Assembly (NCBI GenBank): GCA_910589105.1
Contig: CAJUST010000009.1
Location: forward strand, 37,219-101,218
Length of the DNA: 64,000 nucleotides
Source: an uncultured Lachnospiraceae bacterium
GTDB taxonomy: Bacteria > Bacillota > Clostridia > Lachnospirales > Lachnospiraceae
Reading direction: 5' to 3'
The first letter of the stretch is position 1. Each line of letters begins with the position of its first letter. Positions 1 through 8,537 of this stretch are shown here, in pieces. The notes beneath the pieces were generated by a model, which worked only from the letters and a program-made list of their open reading frames with translations, searched no databases and was not told where the DNA came from. The translations under genes and the position numbers were made by a program.

Positions 1-377
1 AGCCTTGTTCGCTTGCGGTTCTTTTGGCGAAGGTGAAGGCTGTGCTGAAACGTTGTGGCAGACGGAATCTGAAAGTTTATTCGGACGGCTGGCTTCGGGT
101 TAATTTTGCCGCTAAACAGGTGGCTGTGGACGGCAGGCCTGTAAAGTTGACGGCGTTGGAGTTTAAATTGCTTGCTTTTCTTATGGAGCATGAGGGGGCT
201 GTGCTGTCTAAGCAGGAGCTTTTTGAGCAGGTCTGGCAGGATAAATGCACTGGGGACGGGACGCTGAATGTCCATATCCGCAGGCTGCGCAGGACGATTG
301 AAAGAAATCCGAACCAGCCGCATTATATCCAAACTGTATGGGGCGATGGATATAAGTTTGAGGGAGGCGCAGAATGA
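1..377 (+). CDS. OmpR-family response regulator, 5'-truncated (DNA-binding part)
   Basis: The frame is already open at the window edge (reading from base 3), so the receiver domain lies outside the window. What remains starts with the end of the receiver (a PCSLAVLLAKVKAVLKR-like stretch, typical of the KPF..L..R/KV linker) and continues into a complete winged-helix Trans_reg_C domain: LTALEFKLLAFLMEHEG, then SKQELFEQVW, then the recognition-helix region LNVHIRRLRRTIE and the terminal hairpin TVWGDGYKF. Its TGA overlaps the ATG of the kinase gene (ATGA), so the two form one two-component operon. It probably binds the phased repeats at 1661-1704 in front of the ABC transporter; that link is inferred from position. 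Confidence 0.9.
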   Translation, partial: PCSLAVLLAKVKAVLKRCGRRNLKVYSDGWLRVNFAAKQVAVDGRPVKLTALEFKLLAFLMEHEGAVLSKQELFEQVWQDKCTGDGTLNVHIRRLRRTIERNPNQPHYIQTVWGDGYKFEGGAE

Positions 378-1639
378 GGAAATTTGCCTGTTTGATCCTG
401 CTTTTTCTGCCGCTTTGCGCCGGTCTTTTTTGTTTTCTATTTTATGCTTTTTGGGCTCCGGATTTTTCTCTGGATATGGTTGCGGTTAATGAGATTTACC
501 ATTCGGTGAAAAGGGACTGGGAAGATTTGAATTTACATCGTAATGAAACTTCTTATGAATATGTTGTTTTGGATGCGCAGGGCGGTTTGCTGTACCGGAC
601 GAAGCGGGGGTTAAATGAAACGGCTGCGGCTGCTGTTTCCCACCGTGACACGGTTCTGGTTTTGGAGGAGGAAGGCGTTTTTTTGGGGAAGATTTTGATC
701 TTTAATGACTCGGAAGGTGTTTTCTTGAAGCAAAAACGGGCGCTTTTATTTTTGTCTGGGACGGCAATGCTGGCCCAGACGGTTGTCTGCGCGGGGATTA
801 TGATTTATTTCTATCGGACAAGAATCCGTCCGTTTCATGTATTAAAGGGATTTGCGGAACGCATTGCTGATGGCAATTTGGAGATTCCTCTGCAAATGGA
901 TAAGGGAAATGTGTTTGGCGCTTTTACGGAAAGTTTTGACATTATGCGCGCGGAATTGAAACGGGCTAAAATTGCGGAAGCGAAGGCGAACCGTGAAAAG
1001 AAGGAGCTGACTGCGAAGCTTTCCCATGATATTAAAACGCCTGTCGCATCAATTAAAGCGGCGTCGGAAGTGGGGCTTGCGCTTGCGAAGGAAGAAAAAA
1101 TAAAGGAAAATTATGCCCGTATTCTTATGAAAGCGGATCAAATCCATGCCTTGGCAATGAATTTGTTTACTGCCACGATGGAGGAGCTAAAACAGCTTAC
1201 GGTTACTCCTGTGGATTTTGACAGCAGGCTTGTTTATGATATGCTGGCAAATGCGGATTATCTGAACCGGGCGGTCTTGCCTAAAATACCGGAATGCCTT
1301 CTTTTTGCGGATACACTGCGTTTACAGCAGGTGTTTGACAATTTATTTTCTAATTCTTACAAGTATGCGGACACGGATATTTTGGTTTTGGCAAAAAAAG
1401 AAGTGGATTGTCTTTGTATCTGTATTGAGGATACGGGAGGCGGGGTTGGCAAGGAGGAGCTTCCGCTTTTAACGGAAAAATTTATGCGCGGGAGCAATGC
1501 GGCGCAAATGGAAGGGGCGGGCCTTGGGCTTTATATTTCGGATCGGTTTTTAACGGAAATGGGCGGCTGTCTTTGCCTTGAGAATGGGGCAAAAGGATTG
1601 CGGGCTGTTGTGCGGATTGCGTTTAGCGGAACGGCATAG
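374..1639 (+). CDS. Membrane sensor histidine kinase
   Basis: This 421-residue kinase pairs with the upstream response regulator. A first membrane segment (about residues 5-27) is followed by a short extracytoplasmic part of roughly 90 residues, a second segment (about 120-143), a HAMP-like linker, and a HisKA domain with the phospho-acceptor His in KLSHDIKTPVASIK. The HATPase domain has the N box (FDNLFSNSYKYA), the G1 box (EDTGGGVG) and the G2 box (GAGLGLYIS). It overlaps the regulator by four bases. Unlike intramembrane BceS-type sensors it has a real outer domain. Followed at 1739 by an ABC exporter, it probably controls resistance to, or export of, a membrane-active compound; the ligand cannot be read from sequence. 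Confidence 0.93.
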   Translation: MRKFACLILLFLPLCAGLFCFLFYAFWAPDFSLDMVAVNEIYHSVKRDWEDLNLHRNETSYEYVVLDAQGGLLYRTKRGLNETAAAAVSHRDTVLVLEEEGVFLGKILIFNDSEGVFLKQKRALLFLSGTAMLAQTVVCAGIMIYFYRTRIRPFHVLKGFAERIADGNLEIPLQMDKGNVFGAFTESFDIMRAELKRAKIAEAKANREKKELTAKLSHDIKTPVASIKAASEVGLALAKEEKIKENYARILMKADQIHALAMNLFTATMEELKQLTVTPVDFDSRLVYDMLANADYLNRAVLPKIPECLLFADTLRLQQVFDNLFSNSYKYADTDILVLAKKEVDCLCICIEDTGGGVGKEELPLLTEKFMRGSNAAQMEGAGLGLYISDRFLTEMGGCLCLENGAKGLRAVVRIAFSGTA

Positions 1640-1660
1640 GGATTCGCGCATCTTTGTTTA

Positions 1661-1716
1661 TTTAAGGGATATTTAAGAAATCTGTAAAGACTGTTAAGGG
1701 AGAGAAACCGTACAAT
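1661..1716 (+). promoter_or_regulatory. Phased regulator boxes and -10 of the ABC transporter operon
   Basis: Four related hexamers start at 1661 (TTTAAG), 1672 (TTTAAG), 1683 (TGTAAAG) and 1694 (TTAAGG), exactly 11 bases apart, so they lie on one face of the helix. A good -10 (TACAAT, 1711-1716) follows, but the -35 position (about 1688-1693, AGACTG) is poor and is covered by the boxes. This is the layout of an activator-dependent promoter of an OmpR-type regulator. The regulator encoded at 1-377 is the obvious candidate. Confidence 0.6.
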
Positions 1717-1738
1717 AAGTTGGAAAGGAGGTTTTCAA

Positions 1739-2497
1739 ATGGATAAAACGATTATAAAAACGGAAAACCTAAGTAAAACATTTTCCAACGGCGGCAGGAT
1801 GCAGCATGTGTTGAAAAATATTGATTTGGAACTGTTTATGGGAGATTTTACAGTGATAATGGGCGCAAGCGGCGCGGGGAAGTCTACGCTGCTTTATGCG
1901 CTTTCCGGCATGGATACGCCTTCTCTTGGAAAAATCGCTTTTGGCGATGTGGAAATTTCTAAGTTTACGCCGGATCAGCTTGCCGTATTCCGGCGCAAGC
2001 ATTGCGGCTTTGTGTTCCAGCAAATTTATCTGATGGAAGGCATGAGTGTTTTGGACAATGCGCTTGCCGCAGGATTATTGACGCAAAAGGATAAAAAGGC
2101 GCTTCTTTTACGCGCAAAGGAATTGTTTGCGGCTGTCGGGATTGATGAAGCGGCGCAAAAGAAGTTTCCTTCACAAATATCTGGCGGCGAGGCGCAGCGC
2201 GCCGGAATTGTGCGGGCGTTAATCAATTCACCGGAAATATTGTTTGCGGACGAACCGACAGGGGCGCTTAATTCTAAAACGGGACTAGACGTGTTAAACA
2301 CCCTTACGGAATTTAACCGCGCAGGGCAAAGCGTTGTAATGGTGACGCATGACATTCGCTCGGCAAGGCGTGGAAACCGTATTTTATATTTAAAAGACGG
2401 CTGTATTACAGGTGAGCTCCGTCTTGGGGCATATACGCCAAATGAAAAGGAACGTCATGAAAAACTCACTGCATTTTTACAGGAAATGGGGTGGTAA
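1739..2497 (+). CDS. ABC transporter ATP-binding protein (MacB/LolD type)
   Basis: This 252-residue ATPase has Walker A GASGAGKST (about residues 43-51), the Q-loop FVFQQ, the signature SGGEAQRAGI, Walker B ILFADEPTGAL and the switch His in MVTHD. The TGAL Walker B extension and the overall length are typical of ATPases that serve FtsX-like exporters (MacB, BceA, LolD). A strong ribosome site (AAAGGAGG, 1724-1731) precedes the ATG. The stop is two bases before the permease start. With the upstream kinase/regulator it forms a sensing-plus-export module, probably against antimicrobial peptides; this is inferred from family context. Confidence 0.93.
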   Translation: MDKTIIKTENLSKTFSNGGRMQHVLKNIDLELFMGDFTVIMGASGAGKSTLLYALSGMDTPSLGKIAFGDVEISKFTPDQLAVFRRKHCGFVFQQIYLMEGMSVLDNALAAGLLTQKDKKALLLRAKELFAAVGIDEAAQKKFPSQISGGEAQRAGIVRALINSPEILFADEPTGALNSKTGLDVLNTLTEFNRAGQSVVMVTHDIRSARRGNRILYLKDGCITGELRLGAYTPNEKERHEKLTAFLQEMGW

Positions 2498-2498
2498 A

Positions 2499-4844
2499 AT
2501 GAGAAAAACAATGCTTCTCGCCCGCGCAAACCTTAAGACGTCCAAAGGACAGGCGGTTTCTATTATTGCCCTGATTATTCTTGCTTCCATGCTGTTAAAT
2601 ATTTGGATTATACTGGGGTTTGACTATAAATGGAACTTTAACCGCTTCCATGACAAACTGCATTCAGAGCATGTAACAGTTTTATTTGACGATACAAGTA
2701 AAGAGGCAAAAGAAGCGGTAACAAATCTGCTAGAGAACGATGGACGGACGCAGGAATATTCTATGAATGACGTCCTTTGGTTTGACGGATCGTTTGATTA
2801 TAATGACGGATCTTTTTCGACGAATTATTTTGCATTGGAAAAAGAAACGGCTTTAAAGAAAGAAATTGGCTGTTTTGAAATTACGGAAGAATCGGCGTAT
2901 CAAAATGGCGTGTATCTTCCGATGTTATACCAAATGGGAAATAATTATCAGACAGGGGATACGATCTGCATAAAAATAGGAAACCAGAACCAGACGTATA
3001 CTGTTTGCGGATTTTTTAACCATATGATGGCTGGATCACATAACTGTGGCACGTGCGCGCTGCTGTTCACAGAAGAAGCTTACCAATCGCTTGCAAAACT
3101 GCCTTTTGTCAGTAAAGCGACACAGCTTTCTGTACGCATACAGGATAAATCCGACAGCGAAAGTTTTGAAGCGTCGGTAAAAAATGGGATTGCTTCTGCC
3201 CTTCCATCCATACGCGCGCTAAGCAATTCTTATGAAACGGTTTCAATGTCAAGATTTATTTCTCAAATGATATTGGCCGGCATTGTAAGCGCAATGGCAT
3301 TTTTTATTACGCTGATTGCCCTAGTCGTGATTTCTTCTAATACGGCGCATCAGATCCGTGAAAACATGAAAAACCTTGGCGCATTAAAGGCAATCGGCTA
3401 TACGGGAAAACAACTGATCGCTTCTCTGCTGTTTCAGTTTCTATGTTTATCATTTGTCGCCCAAATTGCGGGAATTGCACTTTCGTATGCAGTGTTCCCG
3501 AAACTTAACGCTATGATGATGACTCAGACGGGAATCCCTTATGAAGTCCGGTTTTTGGCAATGCCATTTCTCGTTACGGTTGGCGTGATTAGCGGGACTG
3601 TTTTTCTGGCGGTTTCCCTTTCTTCCCGAAAAATACAAAAAATTGAGCCTGTCACTGCGCTTAGGCAGGGCATGAAAACGCACAATTTTAAACGAAATCC
3701 CATTCCGCTTTCCAACGCCCGTATGCCGCTTCCTTTTGCGCTGGCGTTAAAGACGACGCTGTTTGAAAAGAAACAAAATATAACGGTCTGCATTACGATG
3801 CTTACCCTTTCTTTGATGACGGCGTTTTCCTGCGTAATCCTTAGAAACGTGATTTTAGATAAAGATCCGATGGTGGAATTAATTGTCGGGGAAACTTCCG
3901 ATGCGTTCGTGAATATTTCATTGGATGCCAAAACAGATTTTTTACAGGCAATGGAACAAGATCCACGCGTAGAAAAAACATATCTCTACCATGATATTGA
4001 AGTCCGCCATTTCGGGCATCTTGCTTTAACTGCCACTGTGACAGAGGACTGCAAGGCACTCAACAACCAAAATCTTTGCATCAAAGGCAGGTTCCCAAAA
4101 TATGAAAATGAAATGCTGATTGGCGCAAAATATGCCCAAGAAGAACATTTAAAGATAGGGGATTCCATTACTTTGACGGCAGACGGAAAGAAGGCGGATT
4201 TTATTATCTCTGGATTGACGCAGTCCTCAAATTATCTTGGAAAAGACTGTATGCTGCTCCGCAGTGGATATGAACGCATGGGAAAGCTTCCTTCTGAATG
4301 TTATTATGTAAATGTTGCAAAAGGGACGGACATTGACGCTCTGCTGGAAGACATAAAAAAACAATTTTCCAACAGAATCAATTATTCCGGGAATGCGCAG
4401 GAAATCCTTGACAGTACAACAAGCGTTTATACTGCGATTATGAAAGTGATTGTCGCGGCATGTCTGCTGCTATGTTTAACCGTTATTGCATTTGTATTGT
4501 TTTTGCTGATCCGCGCCATGCTTACGCATAAGAAACAAGAATATGGGATTTTAAAAGCGCTCGGATTTACGACAGGACAATTAGTCCTTCAGACAGCCGC
4601 AAGTTTTCTTCCTGCGCTCATTTTATCTGCCATAATCGGGCTTTCCATTAGCGCGGTGATTATAAACCCTTTAATCGCCCTGTTTTTAAAAGGAATTGGA
4701 ATGATCAAATGCACGTTTGAAATGCCCGCTGCGCTTTTAACGGTTTCTGGGATTTGCATTGTGTCCGCCGCTTTTTTGTTTGCCTGCCTGATGTCTTTTA
4801 AAATACGGAAAATAACGCCCATGGGAATGTTGACGGAGGAATAA
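2499..4844 (+). CDS. FtsX-like ABC transporter permease
   Basis: The ATG at 2499, just after the ATPase stop and behind a GGGGTGG ribosome site, is preferred; an in-frame start at 2412 lies inside the ATPase gene. The product has about 781 residues. Hydrophobicity suggests two repeats of one plus three membrane helices: helix 1 near residues 18-40, an outer domain of about 200 residues, helices 2-4 (about 250-370), helix 5 (about 430-450), a second outer domain of about 150 residues, then helices 6-8 to the C terminus. The FtsX signature occurs in both halves (NLGALKAIGYTGKQL and YGILKALGFTTGQL). The duplicated topology is MacB/LolCE-like rather than the ten-helix BceB form. It partners the preceding ATPase. 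Confidence 0.92.
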   Translation: MRKTMLLARANLKTSKGQAVSIIALIILASMLLNIWIILGFDYKWNFNRFHDKLHSEHVTVLFDDTSKEAKEAVTNLLENDGRTQEYSMNDVLWFDGSFDYNDGSFSTNYFALEKETALKKEIGCFEITEESAYQNGVYLPMLYQMGNNYQTGDTICIKIGNQNQTYTVCGFFNHMMAGSHNCGTCALLFTEEAYQSLAKLPFVSKATQLSVRIQDKSDSESFEASVKNGIASALPSIRALSNSYETVSMSRFISQMILAGIVSAMAFFITLIALVVISSNTAHQIRENMKNLGALKAIGYTGKQLIASLLFQFLCLSFVAQIAGIALSYAVFPKLNAMMMTQTGIPYEVRFLAMPFLVTVGVISGTVFLAVSLSSRKIQKIEPVTALRQGMKTHNFKRNPIPLSNARMPLPFALALKTTLFEKKQNITVCITMLTLSLMTAFSCVILRNVILDKDPMVELIVGETSDAFVNISLDAKTDFLQAMEQDPRVEKTYLYHDIEVRHFGHLALTATVTEDCKALNNQNLCIKGRFPKYENEMLIGAKYAQEEHLKIGDSITLTADGKKADFIISGLTQSSNYLGKDCMLLRSGYERMGKLPSECYYVNVAKGTDIDALLEDIKKQFSNRINYSGNAQEILDSTTSVYTAIMKVIVAACLLLCLTVIAFVLFLLIRAMLTHKKQEYGILKALGFTTGQLVLQTAASFLPALILSAIIGLSISAVIINPLIALFLKGIGMIKCTFEMPAALLTVSGICIVSAAFLFACLMSFKIRKITPMGMLTEE

Positions 4845-4859
4845 AAAAAGAACCCAATT

Positions 4860-4896
4860 CCTCTCATTCTTGTGCATAAATTAAGAGGATTTTTTC
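4860..4896 (+). terminator. Possible weak terminator after the ABC permease
   Basis: CCTCT (4860-4864) can pair with AGAGG (4884-4888), followed by a run of six T. The stem is only five pairs, so this is a tentative call. A TATAAT at 4909-4914 may be the -10 of the next gene. Confidence 0.35.
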
Positions 4897-4949
4897 CAAA
4901 GCTTCGTATATAATTATAGATGCAAACTTATGGAAGGAGGAAATTTGAA

Positions 4950-5798
4950 ATGGATTGGATTTATCGTTTCAACGAAAGCATCGAATACATGGAACAACAT
5001 CTGGCAAATGAAATCGACTACGGGGAGCTTGGAAAAATTGCCTGTTGTTCGACATACCACTATCAAAGAATGTTTACCTATATGGCAGGAATCCCCCTGT
5101 CTGAATACATTCGGAGACGGAAAATGTCTCTGGCCGCTGTAGATTTGCAGCAAAGCAATGCAAAAATAATAGATATTGCAGAAAAGTACGGCTACCGTTC
5201 CCCGACAGCTTTTAACCGCGCATTTCAATCTGTGCATGGAATAGCGCCATCTGCTGTAAAAAATGAAGGCGTATCCATCAAATCATTCCCTCCTATCCGC
5301 TTTCAACTAACAATCAAAGGAGCTGAGGAAATGGAATACCGCATTGAAACAAAAGAAGCATTCCGCATTATCGGCGTCGCAGCGCCACTCTCGAAAGAAC
5401 TTGAAAAAAACTTTACAATCGTGCCCCAAATGTGGCAGACTGCCTCTATGGATGGAACGTTCCAAAAACTTGCCGCTTTAATGGACACTCCGTTAAAAGG
5501 ATTGCTGGGGGTCAGCGCCTGCGGCGATGCAGAAGAATGGAAATACTTTATTGCCGTAGCAAGCAATCAAACAGAAACGGATTTTGAATCATATGAAATT
5601 CCCGCTTCGACATGGGCTATCTTCTCCGGTGAGGGCACAAATCAGTCGATACAACAACTTGAACAACGTATCGTCACTGAATGGCTTCCAACTTCTGGTT
5701 ATGAATATGGCAATGCCCCAGATATCGAAGTCTACTTAAGCCCAGATCCCAACAATGCAAAATACGAAGTCTGGATACCCGTTCAAAAAAAACAATAA
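4950..5798 (+). CDS. AraC-family regulator with GyrI-like effector domain
   Basis: This is a 282-residue one-component regulator. The N-terminal 100 residues hold two AraC helix-turn-helix motifs (YGELGKIACCSTYHYQRMF and IIDIAEKYGYRSPTAFNRAF, followed by the GIAPSAVK end motif). From about residue 110 to the end is a GyrI/BmrR-like small-molecule domain (EYRIETKEAFRIIGV at its start, EVWIPVQK at its end). The DNA-binding domain comes first and the sensor last, as in the SoxS-GyrI fusions such as Rob. The start at 4950 is chosen for the GGAAGGAGG site at 4932-4940; an in-frame ATG ten codons upstream has none. Single gene; targets unknown. Confidence 0.9.
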   Translation: MDWIYRFNESIEYMEQHLANEIDYGELGKIACCSTYHYQRMFTYMAGIPLSEYIRRRKMSLAAVDLQQSNAKIIDIAEKYGYRSPTAFNRAFQSVHGIAPSAVKNEGVSIKSFPPIRFQLTIKGAEEMEYRIETKEAFRIIGVAAPLSKELEKNFTIVPQMWQTASMDGTFQKLAALMDTPLKGLLGVSACGDAEEWKYFIAVASNQTETDFESYEIPASTWAIFSGEGTNQSIQQLEQRIVTEWLPTSGYEYGNAPDIEVYLSPDPNNAKYEVWIPVQKKQ

Positions 5799-5813
5799 TC
5801 TAGCTCCATTCCG

Positions 5814-5868
5814 GAAGCTGCCGCTTAGGATTCAACAATCTGAAAACGGCGGCTTCTTTCATTTTTTC
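5814..5868 (+). terminator. Rho-independent terminator after the AraC-type gene
   Basis: GAAGCTGCCG (5814-5823) pairs with CGGCGGCTTC (5847-5856), with one G-U pair, followed by a T-rich tract. Confidence 0.65.
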
Positions 5869-5905
5869 TTTTTTAATATCAAAAAAACAAAACCAATGTA
5901 AAAGT

Positions 5906-5914
5906 TGTTACAAT
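5906..5914 (+). promoter_or_regulatory. Possible extended -10 promoter of the sigma factor gene
   Basis: TGT followed by TACAAT gives an extended -10 (TGnTACAAT) about 45 bases before the chosen start. No good -35 is visible. Whether the sigma factor autoregulates through another site could not be judged. Confidence 0.35.
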
Positions 5915-5962
5915 GTATGGGTGAAGGGCAAACATAAGACGTCTTATAAAATGGAGAACCAA

Positions 5963-6499
5963 ATGACAAAACAAGAATTTGAAACCTGTGTCGAAGAATA
6001 CAGCAAAGATATTTACTCTTTTTGCAAACATCTGACCTGCTCCTTACAGGAAGCGGAAGACTTATATCAGAATACGTTTTTAAAAGCCTTAGAGCTGAAT
6101 GATAAAATTGATTTCAGGCACAACCCGAAAAGCTATCTGCTTTCCATTACGATCCGTATCTGGAAAAACCAGAAACGGAAATTTGCATGGAGAAAACGCA
6201 TTACGGATATGCATCCTTTAACCGATGCGTCTTTGGAACAAACCAGCAATCCAAAAGAACCTTCGTTAGAGGAAATCATTTTAAAAGAAGAAGAAAAATC
6301 GCTGGTAAGAACCGCAGTCAGCCATTTGCCGGAACGTTTAAAACTACCAACGCTTCTGTATTATATGGAAACGCTCTCTGTCACGCAGATTTCAGAGCTT
6401 CTGCATATTCCGGCAGGAACCGTAAAAAGCAGGCTGTATCAGGCCAGAAAACAATTAGAAAAAGAATTGGAGGTTGTTTTAAATGAAGAACATAGATAA
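5963..6499 (+). CDS. ECF-type RNA polymerase sigma factor
   Basis: The product is about 178 residues from the ATG at 5963, which has a GGAG site six bases upstream; ATG 5951 and GTG 5921 are in frame but less well placed. Region 2 (YSKDIYSFCKHLTCSLQEAEDLYQ, the DLYQ/DLVQ core motif) and region 4 (LPERLKLPTLLYYMETLSVTQISELLHIPAGTVKSRLYQAR) are both clear. The gene overlaps the next one by 17 bases, and that next gene encodes a membrane protein with a DUF4179-like layout. The pair is therefore probably a sigma/anti-sigma operon that responds to envelope stress. The regulon cannot be deduced from the window. Confidence 0.92.
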   Translation: MTKQEFETCVEEYSKDIYSFCKHLTCSLQEAEDLYQNTFLKALELNDKIDFRHNPKSYLLSITIRIWKNQKRKFAWRKRITDMHPLTDASLEQTSNPKEPSLEEIILKEEEKSLVRTAVSHLPERLKLPTLLYYMETLSVTQISELLHIPAGTVKSRLYQARKQLEKELEVVLNEEHR

Positions 6500-7643
6500 T
6501 TTATTAAAACAAGCCCTTACTCCAACGGACGAACCGGATATCCGGCTTAAACAAACGCTTTTATCCAAAGCAAAGGAGGATTACGCTATGAAAAGAAAAA
6601 AATTTAAAGCTGCCGCAGTGGCGGCATCTGTGGCTGTCGCGCTTGGCATAGGCTCTGTTTCTATCTATGCCGCCCGTAAATTTTTACTTCCCGAACACGT
6701 TACGCAGGAAATAAATGATTCCAAATTAACGGCGGCATTCCAAAGCGAAGACGCGATTACAATCAATGAATCCCAGACATACGGCGGATACCGCGTCACG
6801 CTTATGGGCATAGTTTCCGGAAAAGCAATCACAGAATACGAAATGACCGGTAATGACGGCGTGCGCGACGACCGCACGTATGCCGTCGTTTCGATTGAAC
6901 GTTCCGACCAAACGCCTATGCCGTCCACTTCAGACGATTCCTACGGAGAACAATCTTTTTTCACTTCGTTTCTGATACAAGGTTTAAACCCTGCCCTTTA
7001 TAACGCTTTTACCTTTGGGGGCGGCTATGTTGAAATAGAAGAAAACGGCGTCCTCTACCGGCTTACCGAATGTGACAATATCGAAATATTTGCAGACCGT
7101 GAAATCTATATGTGCGTCTCAGACGGGTGGAGCTATAATTCGGACGCCTATTCCTATGATGAAACAAGCGGCGTCATTTCCCGTAATGAAACGTATGACG
7201 GACTAAACGCCCTATTTACGCTTTCCCTTGACGCTTCAAAAGCAGATCCCGCAGCGGCGGAAGAATATATTAAGAAAATTGACAATGGAACATTCGATCA
7301 GACAGAAACAGAAATAGAATTAAACGGAGAAGAAAAAGAAGTATCCGAATTTATTAATAAACTCACTCCGGAAAACCTGAATGAATATGCCGTTCCAATC
7401 GAAGATTCAAAACAGACGCTTACGCCGGACAAAGACGGAGTTCTTTCCTATGAATACAACTTAGAAAACGGAACTGGCGGTTCTGGAACTGTCAATCTGA
7501 AAGATTTATTCCCGGATCAGATAGCCGGAACCTGTAATATATCCGATGCTTCCTCTGAAGGAACGGTAGAATCTATAGTAATCACTACGTTTACATTAAA
7601 TGAAGATGGGACTGTCACTCTCCTGCTCTATGTCCCGAAATAA
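6483..7643 (+). CDS. Membrane anti-sigma-like protein (DUF4179 type)
   Basis: The protein has 386 residues. A cytoplasmic N terminus of about 35 residues (DNLLKQAL...RLKQTLLSKAKEDYAMKRKKFK) precedes a single membrane segment (about 38-62). The large C-terminal part lies outside the cell and is acidic and rich in Thr/Ser/Tyr. This N-in/C-out layout right behind an ECF sigma gene, with translational overlap, is that of DUF4179-type anti-sigma factors. The N-terminal part presumably holds the sigma factor and the outer part senses the signal. No CxxC-type zinc anti-sigma motif is present. The role is inferred from synteny and topology. Confidence 0.75.
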   Translation: MKNIDNLLKQALTPTDEPDIRLKQTLLSKAKEDYAMKRKKFKAAAVAASVAVALGIGSVSIYAARKFLLPEHVTQEINDSKLTAAFQSEDAITINESQTYGGYRVTLMGIVSGKAITEYEMTGNDGVRDDRTYAVVSIERSDQTPMPSTSDDSYGEQSFFTSFLIQGLNPALYNAFTFGGGYVEIEENGVLYRLTECDNIEIFADREIYMCVSDGWSYNSDAYSYDETSGVISRNETYDGLNALFTLSLDASKADPAAAEEYIKKIDNGTFDQTETEIELNGEEKEVSEFINKLTPENLNEYAVPIEDSKQTLTPDKDGVLSYEYNLENGTGGSGTVNLKDLFPDQIAGTCNISDASSEGTVESIVITTFTLNEDGTVTLLLYVPK

Positions 7644-7656
7644 ACCACTGCAGCAA

Positions 7657-7693
7657 AACGCAGCTTTGGGAAATAAACTCCCAAAGCTGCGTT
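7657..7693. terminator. Bidirectional terminator between convergent genes
   Basis: A perfect 15-bp stem (left arm 7657-7671, right arm 7679-7693, loop of seven bases) sits between the stop of the anti-sigma-like gene and the stop of the convergent lipoprotein gene. Short T-rich tracts follow on both strands, so it can serve both transcripts. Confidence 0.8.
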
Positions 7694-7696
7694 CAT

Positions 7697-8317
7697 TTAT
7701 TCTGCGCCGCCGTTATTTTGCAGCCAATCTACGTCATACTCTTTTTCCACAGCAAATTTTATCATCTTGCCATCGGCGTCAAAATTCAAATCATACTTAT
7801 AGTCCGTCCCATACTGAAGCCACATATTCTCGTCTCCCGTAAAATCAGGACACATCTCTCCTGCTTTTTCCCTTGTGATTTCATTGACAGGCGCGCCGTC
7901 AAATGCAATTTTAGCAAGTTCCTCATCTGACGCAGCCGCTAAACTAAACTCCAGACGCGCAATCACTGCATCGCCCATTCTGCACGCTTCTTCTGTCGCC
8001 ACCGAAATGTTGGCAAAAATAGAATCCGTAATCCAAACTGATCCGCCGGAATAATAAGTATTCGCCTCTAACTCCTGTTCCGGATCAATCTCAAATTGCG
8101 TAATTTCGGAAAAATCAGCCGAGCTGTCTGAAACAGTGACTTTAAACCCAGCGTCCAATAAAGTCTGCACTTTCGTTTCCCCAACTTTAATCTCACTGCC
8201 ATTTATGCTGACCGGATATAATTTCTGTGCAGGAGTTTTTTCTTCTTCTTTCCCGCATCCTGCCGCAAACAATGTCAATGACATGATAAGAGCCCCTAAC
8301 TGAACCAGCTTTTTCAT
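7697..8317 (-). CDS. Small lipoprotein of unknown function
   Basis: The start at 8317 follows an AGAGGAGGAA ribosome site and gives 206 residues. A lipoprotein signal (MKKLVQLGALIMSL, then the lipobox LFAAGC with Cys at about residue 19) indicates attachment to the outer face of the membrane. The mature part is acidic (KEEEKTP start) with no domain that I recognise. It contains a repeated theme of polar beta-type segments and a long run of alternating charged residues near the end (FDADGKMIKFAVEKEYDVDW). Monocistronic: own promoter at 8358-8386 and shared terminator at 7657-7693. No function is proposed. Confidence 0.85.
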   Translation of the reverse strand: MKKLVQLGALIMSLTLFAAGCGKEEEKTPAQKLYPVSINGSEIKVGETKVQTLLDAGFKVTVSDSSADFSEITQFEIDPEQELEANTYYSGGSVWITDSIFANISVATEEACRMGDAVIARLEFSLAAASDEELAKIAFDGAPVNEITREKAGEMCPDFTGDENMWLQYGTDYKYDLNFDADGKMIKFAVEKEYDVDWLQNNGGAE

Positions 8318-8357
8318 AACTTCCTCCTCTAAATATGTAGTTTTCATTTCATATCCT

Positions 8358-8386
8358 ATTGTAGCGCTCTGCAAATTTCATTTCAA
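8358..8386 (-). promoter_or_regulatory. Promoter of the lipoprotein gene
   Basis: On the minus strand, TTGAAA (8381-8386) and TACAAT (8358-8363) are separated by 17 bases, about 40 bases before the start codon. Confidence 0.65.
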
Positions 8387-8408
8387 GGCTAACTGCCAGA
8401 AATACGGC

Positions 8409-8504
8409 AAAAACGGCAGAAACAAAATCCTATCTCATGGAATCTCGAAATGCTTTTCTTCTGCCGAAAAACGTTTCCTATGAAATACAATTTTGCTTCT
8501 GCCG
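8409..8504 (-). terminator. Long-loop terminator of the NlpC/P60 gene
   Basis: On the minus strand the arms at 8490-8504 and 8414-8428 form a 15-bp stem with one G-U pair, followed by five T (8409-8413). The 61-base loop contains a third copy of the TTCTGCCG half-site (8459-8466), so the first arm could pair alternatively. It lies just downstream of the hydrolase gene. Confidence 0.55.
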
Positions 8505-8537
8505 CTTGTACTATCTTATAACATCAGAGATGTATCA

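Noticed and set aside
374..4844. Classification as a BceRS-BceAB bacitracin module
   Set aside because: The kinase has an outer sensor domain and the permease has a duplicated MacB/LolCE-like topology, not the ten-helix BceB form.
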